Shown here in pieces: positions 24,401-36,492 of a stretch of DNA of 51,339 nt. Position 1 is the stretch's first letter; every line of letters starts with the position of its first letter. A model generated the notes under the pieces. It did no database searches. It was not told where the DNA came from and was given only the letters and a program-made list of their open reading frames with translations. The DNA is from Plantago elongata (taxonomy: Eukaryota > Streptophyta > Magnoliopsida > Lamiales > Plantaginaceae): assembly GCA_036897095.1 (NCBI GenBank), contig JAYMSP010000447.1, positions 1-51,339 of the forward strand, in the 5' to 3' direction. The position numbers and the translations under genes were made by a program.

Positions 24401-26139
24401 ATTTGACATGTTCCTGTAAGCTAATCAAAACAGTAAACGCAAGCAAATCAACACTACAGTCACTCCCAAGAAAATCACCAGGTAAGACAGCTCCTCGTCA
24501 AGCCATTTGACGAACGGCACAACGTCTTCAATATCCGTGAACGCAGCACCCCCGACTTCCTGGATTAAAAACCTAATCAAATCTCCGTGCGTCTCCACGT
24601 CCGTCTTAATCTGCAATATTCAATAATATAAACAGACCTTTAGCACAACCTGATAACATCTTCCTTACAATGTAGGGTACTACTAGTGATTCAATTATGT
24701 CCAATCTTCGAAATAACTTAAAATCGGAGCCTTAATTATCCAGGACAGCTGAAGAGCACATTCAAATGGTAGTAGCAGAAATAGGAGTAATGAATTGCCA
24801 TTAATGCCCTAAAGCTGTAACATCAATTTAAAACTTTCAGCATTACCAATTTTGATCTCCAAATCTTACATAGCTGGCTTTATCCTACTATTAGGGGAAT
24901 CAGAAATTCAGAACAAGACACCACCACGACCAGTCAATGTCAGCAACAAATAGGTGTAAAACTAATGGCAAAAACAGTAAATAAACACTCACACCATGAC
25001 CAAATTAGGAAACTTACAGCTAGTAAATGAGTAGAACGGTTCTCAATTTCCCCAATCATATCCTTCGCCGTCGCTCCTGCCGCCTGATTATCAGCCGCGG
25101 CGCCATCACGCCGCCCATTCGAGTCCCTCCGCATCAGCGAATGGTAAAATTCAACCACCTCCGGAACTCTCCTCACCTTCGCCGGAACCATCTTCGAACC
25201 CTTGACCGGAGGCGGCGGAGGAGGAGGTGGCGCCACTGACTTCGACGGTGGCGGTGGAGGAGGAATGCATGGTTTTCCCGCCAATGGAGAAATTGACGAT
25301 AGAAACGAAGCTGAGGGTAATGGAGGTGGTTTAGGCACACGAGAACCAGCGGATCTCATCCCTGTTGACAATGAGTCATAAGACGTCTCTGGAAATTCCT
25401 CCGATTTCGCTTCGTTCTTTGTAAACTCAATTTTATTCTCAGTCAGGCATTTCCTCAAACAGCTTTCAGTGAAAACAGAGCTGGAGGCTTTACTCGATGA
25501 AACGACTGATTTTGGAGTAGTATTCGTTGATGACGATGGTGAAGCTGATGAATACGAAGACGACAAGGCAGAAACAGAAACAGCCTCTTCGTCTTCAACT
25601 TCCACTCCAACTTCATATTCGTCATCTCGTTCTCTCCGAACAAAACTTTCTTTAATATCCGCCAATTCGGCCTGCATAAACCTGATCTTCTCATCATACT
25701 TGCAATTCTGCTTCGACAATTCCAAATGCAGAAACTCATTCTCGTTCCTCAACCTCTCATTCTCCGTCTCCAAGCACTCGATCTTCCTCCTCCCACGTTC
25801 AATTTCCACATCCCTAGCCGAAATCTCGTTCTCCAAAACCGGAACAATCGCAGCAGATTGTCTCACAAGCTTCTGCTCCAGGAGCTCTGTTTTCAGCCGT
25901 GACTCTCTCTCACGGAGCTCTTCTACCAGGTGGAGCAGCTCGGCGACGTCGGGAGGGCGGGGCTGGACCTGAGCGGAGGCACGTGGGAAGTAGGCGCCGA
26001 AAGGGCGGGAGCCTCGGGGCGGGTCCTGCTTCTTGGCGGAGGTTGTGGCGGGGGGTAGCAATGGTGATTTGGAGGGGGGTTTTGGTGGGTTGGGTTGTTT
26101 TTGGAGGCCGATTGCTGTTTTGACTTTACCGGCGACCAT
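21468..26139 (-). CDS. IPGA1: IPGA1/CHUP1-like microtubule- or actin-associated protein
   Basis: Six minus-strand exons (26139..25018, 24610..24479, 24390..24209, 24099..23988, 21940..21806, 21599..21468) encode 604 residues. The start MVAGKVKTAIG is family-typical; the longer in-frame reading to 26337 is not used. Order: Pro/Lys-rich N-terminus with RPFGAYFPRASAQV (about 45-60), coiled coil (about 63-165), acidic Ser-rich linker, SRVPKPPPLP, poly-Pro runs (about 295-320), then the conserved C-terminal domain beginning VRRVPEVVEFYHSLMRRDS. That domain continues through DMIGEIENRS, VVPFVKWLDEELSYLVDERA, GPEEEELIVQGVKFAFRVHQ and FAGGFDVESM. CHUP1 nucleates actin on chloroplasts. The MVAGKV start and lack of an N-terminal membrane segment point to the IPGA1 branch (Arabidopsis At4g18570, from memory), linked to cortical microtubules and anisotropic growth. 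The fourth intron is about 2 kb and holds nothing recognised. Confidence 0.93.
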
Positions 26140-26602
26140 TGTTGGTTGTTTATTGAAGGTGGGTGTTTGTTTAGTGAGTGTGAGAGGGAAATGGAATGAA
26201 AGGGTGTAGAGAGACGAGAGTGGACTGTGTAGTAGTGAAGGAGAGTCTGTAGGAATGAATATATGAATACTGAATGAGCACATGTCTCGACTACATAAGC
26301 TTCTTTCTCGGATCCTGTTTATTACTAACTCGCTCATTTGGGTTTATTTTCTGGAATTATTACAGCTGATTTGCGGGAAATTTAATTTATTTCATATTTC
26401 TTAATAAATTTTAAGGAAAATTTGGCATACGACTTTTACATGTATTTTTACATATGAATAGTAAACGACTTTTATAAATTTAATTGAGTTCTGAAAAAAA
26501 AATTACTATTTGTATACGAGTTTGGCTAGATTAAACGTCAACGGTCATTTAACAGATTAATAGTAATCGGTTTTAATTGAGTTATGAATAATTATGTTTG
26601 AA

Positions 26603-26852
26603 GGGCTGGTTGGAGTAGCATCCAAATGCCCGTTTGGATGCTACTCGGGGATTTTATGTTTGTTATGGCATTTAAATGCCGAATATCGAAATGACTCTAA
26701 GTAGCAACATTTTTTTCTACCTATATAACAAACTTATAATACCCTATCCAATTACAATTCTATATCAATTACAATTTTAACAATCCCACTACAATTTCGA
26801 TCATTATTCAGGCATTTAAATCGGGGCATTTAAGTCGCATGTCAATCAGCCC
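26603..26852 (+). mobile_element. Tourist-like MITE, 250 bp (subfamily 1)
   Basis: It begins gggctggttggag and ends gtcaatcagccc, collinear with the element at 20079-20330 along its whole length. The target duplication is no longer clear. It lies about 460 bp upstream of the IPGA1-like start codon, so it may touch the promoter region of that gene. Confidence 0.75.
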
Positions 26853-29064
26853 ATGATATATGTAACTACAATTGTATGATTTTATAATGTTGTTTTACAG
26901 ATGCGTAAAAATAAAGTTGTGTGTTAAAAACTCTAAGTTATTTGATTGATATGATGATAATTATAAAAAAATAAATTGAGAGAAAAAATAGTAGACATAT
27001 ATGAAAATTTTAATTGAGTTGTGAATAGTATTTGAATTATAAATTTGTACTTTTACAATTCAATTAAAGTCACATGCAAAACATAAGTGCTAGACTAGCT
27101 CGATTAGAAGCGAGCTTATAAACTAGTTAATTTTAAGTTACGGAAATTCCAAACTTTTATAATTCGTTGGCTTATAAACTATCGGTATATATGCCCCAGA
27201 TGAGAGTATGATGGTGCCGTTACAAGTAGTTCATACAAGAGTCCCTAACTAGGTCACTTGCCAAGTAAAATAATTGGGCCTCTCCCTGCCAAGTAAAAAA
27301 TCGGCGAGATCCAGGTTTTATACTTAATTAACTGGATGTGCAACAAATATTCAAGAATAATGGACGTTTGAAGAACAAAAGTACTACTTTTTGCACAGTG
27401 CACAAAACAATGTTTACTCTGAATTGCATATTAAAGTGATCATTTGAATGTTAATTGGTTGCCAATCTGGTTGACTCATGGCTTAACCAATAGAGGTCCT
27501 TGCTAGTGAAATTCTATGTATAACTCATTCATTTTACCTAAAGGCATTTGTGATTGTGCGAATCAAATGCTTTAACACTGAGCAATCTTACCTTTACACC
27601 TTTACATGTGTTGATAATAAATTTTAACTGTAATACCAACTTCATATCTTAAGATTTAGGTTAATTGAGAAGCAACTTTTTGTTTATGTCACATATGACA
27701 TAAACATAAAATGTTCCAATGTGTAGATGTGATGTTTAATTTGTATCCACACTAGAAGGGGTATGAAGAGGCATTCAGCTACAAAAATGAAATTTGAGTG
27801 TTCACAAGTCAAATCATGTCGAATTTGGACGGTAAGAAGTTCGTAATCGTGTTTACAGTTCACACACAAACTTTTTAAATTTAAGCGTTTAAACTCAAAC
27901 TCGTGAATCTAGAATGTTCTCGCTGCTCGTAGACACTTTCATTCGTTATAAATCATAATGTTGAGACAGGAAATCTCATTGTTGCATATCTTGATTTCAA
28001 ATTTTGATTTAGTTCAAGTGGTGGGTGATGAAGAGCGGAGAGTGATGGTATTAATGTGAAAGGCAATGTATCATTCTCGTCTGGACATAACCGGTTCGGT
28101 TATGGCCAGAACCGGTCCTGGCCAATTTTTGGTCCTGGCCAGATTCGATTCTGGTTAGTACGAAGTCCTTCCATATCTCGAAGCTTCGATCGGAGCTCTC
28201 CGACCTCTTACTTGCCGGATTTCGGCCGACACTCCCCCAGTTTCCGGCGATTTATTAAGTTGACGAAAAAAAATATAAAGCACTAACCTTCGTGTTCGTT
28301 TGAATGGTTTTTTGGTGGAATGGGTAGGTGAAGTGTATGTAAGGGGGTTGAATGATAAATTTTAAACGTTTTTTGTTCAAATTGTATTATTTTGAAGTTG
28401 AAGGGTTATTTTATAATTTATTTTAGTTTCGAGTGAAGTTATAATATATTTAAATTATTTAATAATTTTAGTCCAGCATTTAAACAAGCCAAACCATGGC
28501 CTACTCCCTTCCTTGGACTCCTTTGTCTTCACATTATCTTACATCCAATTCTGCTAATTTAATGATGACTGTACGTTCGCTTAAGCTAACATTTATGGTA
28601 CACGTTTATTTGCATTAATTAGTTGGTACGTAATTAACGTTCGAGTATGTTTTATTATAATTTAATTAATGTCAGTTTTACATCACCACTCATCAGTTTA
28701 AGCGTAGGGTGCACCCCAAATGTGGTTTATTCTTGGCAGGGTCACCACAAAGATATTTCATATGATATTTTAGTACAACTAGCTAATTTATTAGCAAGTT
28801 TATAAGGACGACATGTTTATTAATTATATGGTTCAGATTCGATTAAAAATTCTATTCAATTTAGATATTATCCGACCATCCGTCCCTCTTATTCATTAAT
28901 TCAAGTTAGTGTAGGCGTGTGACTTTTTACATAAATAGTTCATTGTTCAAATTCGGTGAGAATGATTTTCTTCTTTTTATTCAAGATTTTATGATTACAA
29001 TGAAGCACAGTTCAATTGATAAAGTTCGGAGTTTGAATCATCTTTTAACTGTTTAAAAAATTAA
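26853..29064. other. Gene-free AT-rich intergenic DNA
   Basis: No gene is recognised. Around 28090-28145 the phrase ggttatggccagaaccggtcctggcc with nearby repeats (tcctggccagattcgattctgg) makes a small GC-rich island of short inverted repeats, followed by ccggatttcggccgac and tttccggcg. A short reading frame there has no domain. The rest is low-complexity AT-rich DNA. Confidence 0.4.
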
Positions 29065-29224
29065 GGGGGTGTTTGGATGGGGATTTGAATATCCTCCATT
29101 TGGCTCGAAGAACAGTGATTTAGCCTAAAATACACTTAAAATACCCCACTCAAATGTCCATCCAAACACAATTTTCACCAAAATCCATCCAAATGTCCAC
29201 TTAAATATCCATCCAAACAGCCCC
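29065..29224 (+). mobile_element. Tourist-like MITE, 160 bp (subfamily 2)
   Basis: Inverted ends gggggtgtttggatgg and ccatccaaacagcccc are flanked by a TAA duplication (29062-29064 and 29225-29227). The inside carries the phrase gatttagcctaaaatacactt shared with the copies at 30065 and, in reverse, at 40246. It has no coding capacity and is assigned to PIF/Harbinger by duplication size and ends. Confidence 0.8.
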
Positions 29225-29227
29225 TAA

Positions 29228-30064
29228 GATTTTATCTAGTAAAACGACGATAATATAATTTACGATAAGTTTAAAGTTTAAGCAACAGGCAATAACCTAG
29301 CTAGGTAGCAATCTCTAAAGCGATCACTCTTAGTTTAATTATGCTTTGTCAACACCTAGGAAATCTAGTTGTTAGTAGTCATTTGTCTAGTTAGCAATCT
29401 TGAGTATGCTTCCAAATTAATTTGACATTTAGATGCCGTCTATTGCGCACTTGATACTTATAGGATGATTCAGCATAAGAAAGAAATATTTTATTAATGA
29501 TGATAATAACTTTACAAAGAAATGCCCACATCTCCATAAGAAATTTCAACCCTACCAATTAAACATTCCCTCGATTCAAAGTTACAAATACACTCCATAA
29601 TTAACCTCCGATCCATCCCTCTCAATACAACCTTTAAAAGTTTCATCGAATCCACAATTTTTTCAAAACAAAGCTGTAACAACTTGGTATAAATAAGTCG
29701 CCTGGGTAAAACTTCTATTCTAGGCATGGTGTTTCATTGCGAAGTTTATCGAACTTTAATGTTGAAATAAAATATGTACCGCATAATCATTTTAAGTTAC
29801 TTATAAACGTGTATGATTTATATTTATAAATTAATCATGTCGGTTATAGGCTGGCATTTAAACTTGCATATAGACGGGAATAATAGTTAAAAAATATCTA
29901 AAAAATAGGTTCCAAACGAGTAAAGTTGGATATTCGTTTGTATTGGTATAGTCGAGTTCAAATGGATGTGTTTAGTCTCTACCCCGTATAAAATTTTATT
30001 TTTAAATGGACAAAGGTTTATGATTACTTCATAGTAGCTTATATAAACATTGTTTAATGATCAA
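29228..30064. other. Gene-free intergenic DNA
   Basis: Nothing coding is recognised. A minus-strand reading at 29512-29727 has no domain I know and no gene context. The stretch separates two MITEs of the same subfamily. Confidence 0.35.
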
Positions 30065-30225
30065 GGGGCTGATTGTCATAGCATTTAAATCGCTCCATTT
30101 GGTTCGATATAAACACTGATTTGGCCTAAAATACACTTCAAATATTCCATTTCAATTCCATTCTAAACACAATTTCACTAAAATTTCATCCAAATGACCA
30201 TTTGAGTGCCATGCCAATCAGCCCC
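30065..30225 (+). mobile_element. Tourist-like MITE, 161 bp (subfamily 2)
   Basis: Inverted ends ggggctgattg and caatcagcccc are perfect over 11 bp. The internal phrase gatttggcctaaaatacactt matches the copy at 29065-29224. Flanking triplets (CAA and AAA) no longer match exactly, suggesting an older insertion or a change since. Confidence 0.8.
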
Positions 30226-31149
30226 AAATGTAATGTTTTGACCATACTTGAGTAGTTGTATGACCAGATAGGACTATGACTAGTGAAGCATGGGTTTGGT
30301 GATGCTTGCTTGCTAGTAGTGTAACAACAAAGAAAGGGCCAAAAGTTCAAATCAGAAGTCTTGTTGTCTTCCAAAAGGAAAAACCTTTTTCATAGCTGAA
30401 TCAAGGAAAAGTTCTGCCAAATGAAACAACCACAATATTAGTACATGTATAGCATTCAAGTCGATATTGAAGTTGATACAACAACCCATTCCTTATAAGT
30501 CTTGCTGCTTTGCCCTTTTCATATGACACTGCCTCTTACTCCTGTTATTATCGCTACTAAATTGACTGGTTCAGATTTCAGAACAATTATAAGTATGATT
30601 ATTTATTATCACAAATTCATATTAGTGCACATTAATTCTTCACATTTGTAAGTAAGTAAGATACTGATTGATATAGAAGTTGAGTGGTCTTTTTCAATTA
30701 AAATTGATTTTTTTTATATAAAATATTTGATTTAAATAGAGAGATGACCGCTCTAGCAGCATAACAAACAGTTATTAAATTAATTCCAAAGTGATAGGTC
30801 TCTGTTGTGAAGTTTTAAGCAACCTTGATACTGGGTTGATTGTCCTTAAGTTAGAGGACAGTGACCAAATAGTATTGCTATCTAGGACCTAGGAATGCCT
30901 AAACCAAGTTTGTGGCTTTTGATGATACTTGCCTTCCTCACTTGGTTATCCCTAGAAAGACACTATAGTCTATACAGACCATGATACCCTATGCACAATG
31001 CATCCCTATAAAGTATATCTAGTTGTCACTTTTATTACACTTTAAGCCAATTTAGATAACTTTATATATATACACCCCCATGATGTTGCACGCCCTCCCC
31101 ATGGGTAAACAAACAATTTGCCAAATGTAGGTAATTCATATATTGATAT

Positions 31150-31773
31150 TGTTGGAGTATTAATATATAATTATATTTCACAACTATCTACAAGTTTGAG
31201 TTCATATTCACTGATGTTCTTACAAATTAAGCTTGAACTTGTTATTGAAAGAATATTTTATATAAATCTTATTGAAGAGAATACAAGAGTATATATACAA
31301 AAATCTAACTAAGTATTCTAGAGTTAGAAAATCAACTCTAATCTAATTCTACTTCTAATTTAGCTAGATTACATAACCTTACTAATCATAATCTATTTAT
31401 ATAATCTATCATATCCCCACAGTCGAACACTTAGACTGGATCTAAAATCCTCAAATAAGACTCTAGGAAGCCCATTGTGATGATATATGCAAATTCTGTA
31501 GCCAGCAATCCCATAATCTTAGTACGAAGAGAGGCTGATGATGTGGTGAGTATAATAATGTCATCCACATAGAATAGGAGATATGCCATATTAAAACTCT
31601 TTTTGTAGATGAATAATGATGTACCCGCTTTACTATTGACAAACCCCAAAGATAAAACATAAATATATAGCTAAGTATTCTAGATTTAGAAAACTAAGTC
31701 TAATCTAATTCTACTTCTAATTTAACTAGATTACATAACCATACTAATCCTACTCTATTTACATAATCTATCA
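31150..31773 (-). mobile_element. Fossil Ty1/Copia retrotransposon remnant
   Basis: A short piece of Copia reverse transcriptase (about 31427-31664, minus strand) shows the YVDD-type catalytic motif context (LLFYVDDIIIL). On its left is an LTR-like block, 31150-31411 (TG...CA on the given strand, about 262 bp). On its right is a partial second copy of the same block, about 31660-31773, sharing the phrase ctaatctaattctacttctaa and the end ataatctatca. Most of the internal region (gag, protease, integrase, RNase H) is absent. It is clearly a broken, old fragment without coding ability. Confidence 0.75.
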
Positions 31774-33270
31774 GTTATGATATCGTTACATTGAACAATT
31801 CTACGCGTCTATTCTTTTGTTACGCTTCCGTTTCACATTAACGTTTTAACTTGTTACCAATTAACAACCCTACTATGTCAAATAAGAGTAACATTTTGGT
31901 GGTGAAGTGCTGAGAAGGCATATTAATACAGTGGAGAGTAATAAGAACGAAGTTGAACAACTGTTGGCGCTCATGAAAGATATAAATGCAAAGTAGAATT
32001 CTTGTTGTGAATAGTGTTTAATGATTATGAAGCAAATAGTACACTCATGAGATGAGGCGGTGGCATGAAAGAACCGTGATATCGACTTCGGAGTGTGTTT
32101 TGCCAATTAAGTTAAACATATTAAGTTCATTTTTCCTAAACAATATAAGAACAATAAACCACAAATTACTTACTACATTCGATTAAGCACACACATACAA
32201 TAAAATTATATCCGAATATAACTCTATTTATTCATTTTGAGATTGTAATCGAAGTTCGTAATAAAAATAATCAGATTGGAGCGGATGAAATATAATGAAT
32301 TAGTATAAGTGGTCCTATATATGATCTTACATTAGCCGCCCAATTAGCCATTGCCTCATTCACAGACTCGTCTTAATCATACTTACTTCATATACTTGAT
32401 ACCTAATTCAAAGATCTCTGTCCCAATTCCCTCATTATCGTGCTTTTACTCACAATCTCACTGTTGTTTCTACACATTGATGATAAGTGACTGATGCAAT
32501 AACATTAATTTGGGCTTATACTGCTTCAATCACGTCTTTAAAGTTTGAGTAAAATGCAAGAGAATTCGTAGTGGTACTTGACAAATGACAACAATGCAAC
32601 ATGTTTAAGTTATGGTCTTAATTAAGGAGATAAACAACATGTGAAATTCATTTTACTTCATATATCAGAGACAGAGACTCCATGTCGAAATTTGAAAATG
32701 TAGGGACCGAACGATGCACCAAGTTGAATACTACGAGTTAGAAGTGAATATCAAACGACCAGGTCATCATGAAAATTTAATTGTTTTATCTGAACATGGC
32801 TACTTGTTGCATATTGAAGGTGTCCGCCTTACTTGTAGTTCGAACATGGCACTAAAACTTGGGCCCCTAGAACGTTTAACATGTCATTTGAACCTAGAAC
32901 AGGCTTGGTGTACAAGTAACTCATCCGTGCTACAAAGTCGGAGTATAAACTTTCAGGGGGGACGGGGTGACGACGACTTACAATTCAAGCACACTATGGC
33001 ATATAGAAAGACAAATTCACAGGACTGGCTTGAATTTTTCTCAAAACCTAAGTTGCTACTGCTCCAATTAATTGGGGTTTTAGATTCTCTTCCGTTCCAT
33101 GTAAGCCCAATAATGAATATAAGTCCAGCCCAGCTACTTCGAGGATATAACTTATACATGTAACCAGGCCCTAATCAGCACATTTATATATTGATCCATT
33201 TATTAATTCTCAAGTTTGATTAAGTTCTTAAAGTTGCAAAACATCATAATAGTAATACACCGGGAAAAAA
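31774..33270. other. Intergenic stretch with one orphan reading frame
   Basis: A plus-strand open frame of 149 codons runs from 32714 to 33163 (MHQVEYYELEVNIKRPGHHE...). It is the longest unexplained frame in the gene-poor interval, but shows no signal peptide, repeat or motif that I recognise, and no clear core promoter. It could be chance or a piece of an old element. Nothing else is seen in this stretch. Confidence 0.2.
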
Positions 33271-34260
33271 GTTGGAGTTTCTACGGTAAGATATTAGTCG
33301 TACTACTTGTGAAAATGAGATAGTAGTCATACAACTATTAAGATCTAATCTTGACCATTAATTTTATGTATGACTATCCCTACTATATACGACAACTCAA
33401 AATTACTCGTACTAGTTAATTTACTAATCTACCCATTAAAATTTCTTCTAATATGTATATTTTATATTTAATAAAGAAACAAAAATAAAACTTAAATTTT
33501 ATTATACTAGAGTCCCTTATATTTTAAACTTAAGAAAATACACCCACTAAATAATTTTTTTTATATTATCTTAAAAAAATACAATGAATCCTCAAATTGT
33601 TCAAAATTCCATTGAACTCCCAAATTTAATTTTTTTTTTCAATTAAAAAATGATCGAGATCCAGGGCCTCCATGGAAGCAACCTCGGAAAAGAGCAGCTT
33701 CCATGGAAGCTGGACTTCCATGGATCCGAGCTTCTCTATGGAAGCTGTTTACAGCAGCTCAGAATCTGTTCCGAGCAGATTCCGAGCTTCCATGGAACAG
33801 ATCTCGGAATCTGTTGGAACAGATTCCGAGACCCGTTCGTGGTTTAGCTTCCATGGAAGCTTCGAAGCTCCCATGGAAGTTGGAACATGGAGCTTCCAAC
33901 TCCGTTTTTAAGAAAAGGAAGAAGAAATAAAGTTTCAAATTGTACATCCTTGGATCTCGTTACGTGGTGGTGGACTGCAGGTGGTCCGTGGTGGCGGACT
34001 GGTGGTGAAGGAGGGTGGAGGAGATGGTGGTAGAAGAAGTAGAGGGGAGGAGCTTTGGGGAAGAAGAAAAAATTAAGGGTTTAAACATTAAAATGTAAAT
34101 TTAATAAATGATTAAGTGGAATTGCGACAATTTTAAAGGGGTTGATTATGTGAATATCTTATATAATTATAAAATAAAAACTAAATAAATGAATTAATAA
34201 ACTATTTAATATATGACTACTATCTTATTTTAACTATTATCTCATCATAGAAAATTCCAT
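33271..34260. mobile_element. Non-autonomous inverted-repeat element, about 1 kb
   Basis: The ends are imperfect inverted repeats of about 60 bp. The left end reads gtttctacggtaagata...gatagtagtcat (33277-33335). The reverse complement of the right end reads ttttctatgatgagata...gatagtagtcat (34254-34213). Long terminal inverted repeats and lack of a transposase suggest a Mutator-like or similar non-autonomous DNA transposon, but a target-site duplication was not found. The interior is unusual: a cluster of palindromes at 33668-33900 and a GGT-rich stretch at about 33965-34060. Confidence 0.55.
33668..33900. repeat. Cluster of CATG-centred palindromes
   Basis: Variants of the 14-bp palindrome GCTTCCATGGAAGC recur about seven times in 230 bp, near 33671, 33700, 33718, 33750, 33790, 33850 and 33874. 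They are interspersed with the phrases gaatctgttccgagc and agattccgag, which also occur in inverted pairs. The region can fold into several alternative hairpins. Open readings across it (repeated EASMEA-like and GSFHGS-like peptides) follow from the repeat and are not taken as genes. Confidence 0.7.
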
Positions 34261-34436
34261 TAAATTTATAGAACTTACAAAGGAAAAAATACGTACATTA
34301 CCTTCACAACATCTTTATTACATTTATCGTACGAATTTGGCGTTCGATAACTATCTGCCATTGTAGGGACTCAACAAACCAACTTTTGGAAGCGTACAAT
34401 GCATGCAATTCATTTTCATTCTACTCAAACATAGGT

Positions 34437-36264
34437 TCAAATAGCATGCGTAGGTTCAAGAGTCAACGGTGGGCTGATATAAGGCCCACTGACCAAGCCC
34501 GTAGCAATATAACGGTACGCCGCCTCTGTTAGATGGATCCCATCCCAGTTTGCAAATGTTGTTGGGTTCGAGCAGGCCTTCGATCCAATGTGACCACATC
34601 TGGCTGAATTGTTGAAGTTGTATGGACCACCTCCTCCACAACATGCTACCAAAGTCCCATCTGAAAATCCTGTATTTTGTCATAGACAAGTTACAATTCT
34701 TACATATTACATTGTGATCTCGCACTATGAGAGTTCAGAGCTCCCGTTGATACAATGTTAAGTTTTATACATTCTCGACTTAAGATTTATTATGAGACCC
34801 AACATATAAATGCAATCAGATTTGAGTCTCAACGCACCATGATGTTTCGGAGAATGGAAGAATCTCAAGGCAGCACCATAGTAATCAGCATAACTGATTC
34901 TTGCAAGAGGGTACTTCAATCTCAATTTTTTCAGAGCAAGTTTTAGCTGAGAATTCTGATACTTGGCAAAATCATTGTATGCCTTGAGGCATCCGTTTTT
35001 ATCATAGGCTTCTTTATTAGGCGTTCCGAATAAGGTCAGGTACACTGAGTTGCAACCTATTGGCAAGTTGCCTGGTACTATCAACTGCATTGCTCCTTCT
35101 TCAATCAACATCTTCATTCAAATGTAAACTTAAAACATTTAATGATTGTCTGTTAAGGCGGTTATTTAACTCGTACACGAATCTTCTATCTTAATCTGTA
35201 CAAGAGACAAGCTCATTAAATCACTTGTCTCTTGAACACTGGAACAATAATGGCAAGAGAGCTTACACTGGTGGCTGCAACAATTGTCTCAACTACCTGT
35301 GGTACCATTGCTTTAACCTGGTCAATGGTTCCACCAACGAAGAACGGGTAGTTGAGGTCATTACCACCAATCTCCCCAACCAAAAAGAGTGATCTTTTGA
35401 AGTAGTTCGCACAATCTGTCACGATACGGCACATAAATTCGTGTAACATTCTAGAAAATAGTAATATGTTCAAGTACAAGGAAGGTTAAGTTTGATGGAT
35501 TCAGTGCTTCATAGTGTGCTTGAATGTGCCAACAAAAGCTTTCTATGCGTAATTACTCTGAGGACAATTCTAGCTTACCTTCTTTGCTAGAGCAAAGGGT
35601 GGATTTCAGCTTGTTGAACCAGCCAAGTTGAACACTTAACGAAATATTTGTCCACAGGAGTTGCCCAATTCCACGATCATAAAAGACTTTCGCATCAAGT
35701 GCAGTGGCTCCAGCCACTGCGAAGTTCACCCCATGTCCGATTTTTTGCCCTTCAGTTAGTCCTAAATATGGTGGTACAAGAGGCAGTCCATATGCTTCGG
35801 CTAAACTCAACATAAAAGGTAAATAAGGCTCATTAGAAAGTAATTTTTCGGCACGGCAGTATAATAAGTAGTACAAGTTCAGATGAATGCAGGTACCAAT
35901 TCAGTAGTGCAAACAAAGAGACTCATATATAATGGCCTATATAGTACTGATTCAGGTGCATTGCATGAAATTCAATACTATAGAGTTATGTAGACGTTAG
36001 AAAAATGGCCTAGTGATGGAATGTACCTAGAAAATCAATCACAAGACGGCCATCAGAGCAGCGGCCAGTGGCATGATGGAAGAAGGTTTCGCCATAGGGG
36101 AGGCTGGCTATGACCGGGAATGCTAAGGCACCGGAGCGAATAAAGTTACCAGTGTCGGAAAGTGAGTCGCCAAAGCTGAAAATTGAGTCATACTTTAGAG
36201 CAGGACTACTTGAAACAAAAACAATCCATAAGAAGGAAATAGCTGTGAATAAAATGATTCTCAT
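34437..36264 (-). CDS. GDSL esterase/lipase, copy 1
   Basis: Five minus-strand exons (36264..36027, 35800..35579, 35415..35267, 35111..34838, 34669..34437) encode 371 residues. A signal peptide ([20 protein letters not shown]) precedes block [15 protein letters not shown] with nucleophile Ser34. Block II has [11 protein letters not shown], block [13 protein letters not shown] (Asn172), and block [12 protein letters not shown] with Asp337 and His340. All catalytic and oxyanion residues of the SGNH fold are kept. This is the plant GDSL group of the Arabidopsis At1g28570-At1g28670 cluster type (from memory); substrates are acyl or acetyl esters, and related plant enzymes include sinapine esterase and acetylajmalan esterase. 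It is secreted or vacuolar. The start at 36264 is chosen because it begins the signal peptide. A tandem twin lies 1.2 kb downstream in the window. Confidence 0.93.
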
Positions 36265-36374
36265 TTTATATCCAGCATGTACAGCAATACACAAAAGAGG
36301 ATGGAAATTTTTGCAAAAAAAGAAAGAATCTGAGGTAATTGGTTTGATCAATCTGTCATCCTGCCATAGTGCCA

Positions 36375-36382
36375 TTAAATAG
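36375..36382 (-). promoter_or_regulatory. Shared promoter block of GDSL copy 1
   Basis: On the minus strand the phrase gaacattggtgcctatttaa lies about 110 bp upstream of the start codon, with CTATTTAA as the likely TATA-like core. The same phrase with one changed base is found upstream of copy 2 (core at 39329-39336), so the tandem copies kept their proximal promoter. Confidence 0.5.
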
Positions 36383-36492
36383 GCACCAATGTTCAACTGT
36401 TCTGTACTTTTTGGTTGGGTGTTAATAGAGAGCAAGTATATAAGATTTTTCCATAAATTAAGAAATTTAATTTGCATGTAAAAATCGATCAA

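Noticed and set aside
25469-25972. Plus-strand 167-codon frame rich in Ser
   Set aside because: It is the antisense shadow of the coiled-coil and Ser-rich part of the IPGA1-like exon 1.
26140-26337. N-terminal extension of the IPGA1-like protein
   Set aside because: The family starts MVAGKV; the extension is low-complexity and looks like 5' UTR.
28056-28286. Plus-strand frame in the GC-rich island
   Set aside because: No domain; the repeated Gly/Arg/Pro pattern follows from short inverted DNA repeats (ggccagaaccggtcctggcc).
33672-33930. Three overlapping plus-strand frames with repeated short peptides
   Set aside because: All three frames, and the opposite strand, stay open because of the CATG palindrome repeats; this is a repeat effect and not coding selection.
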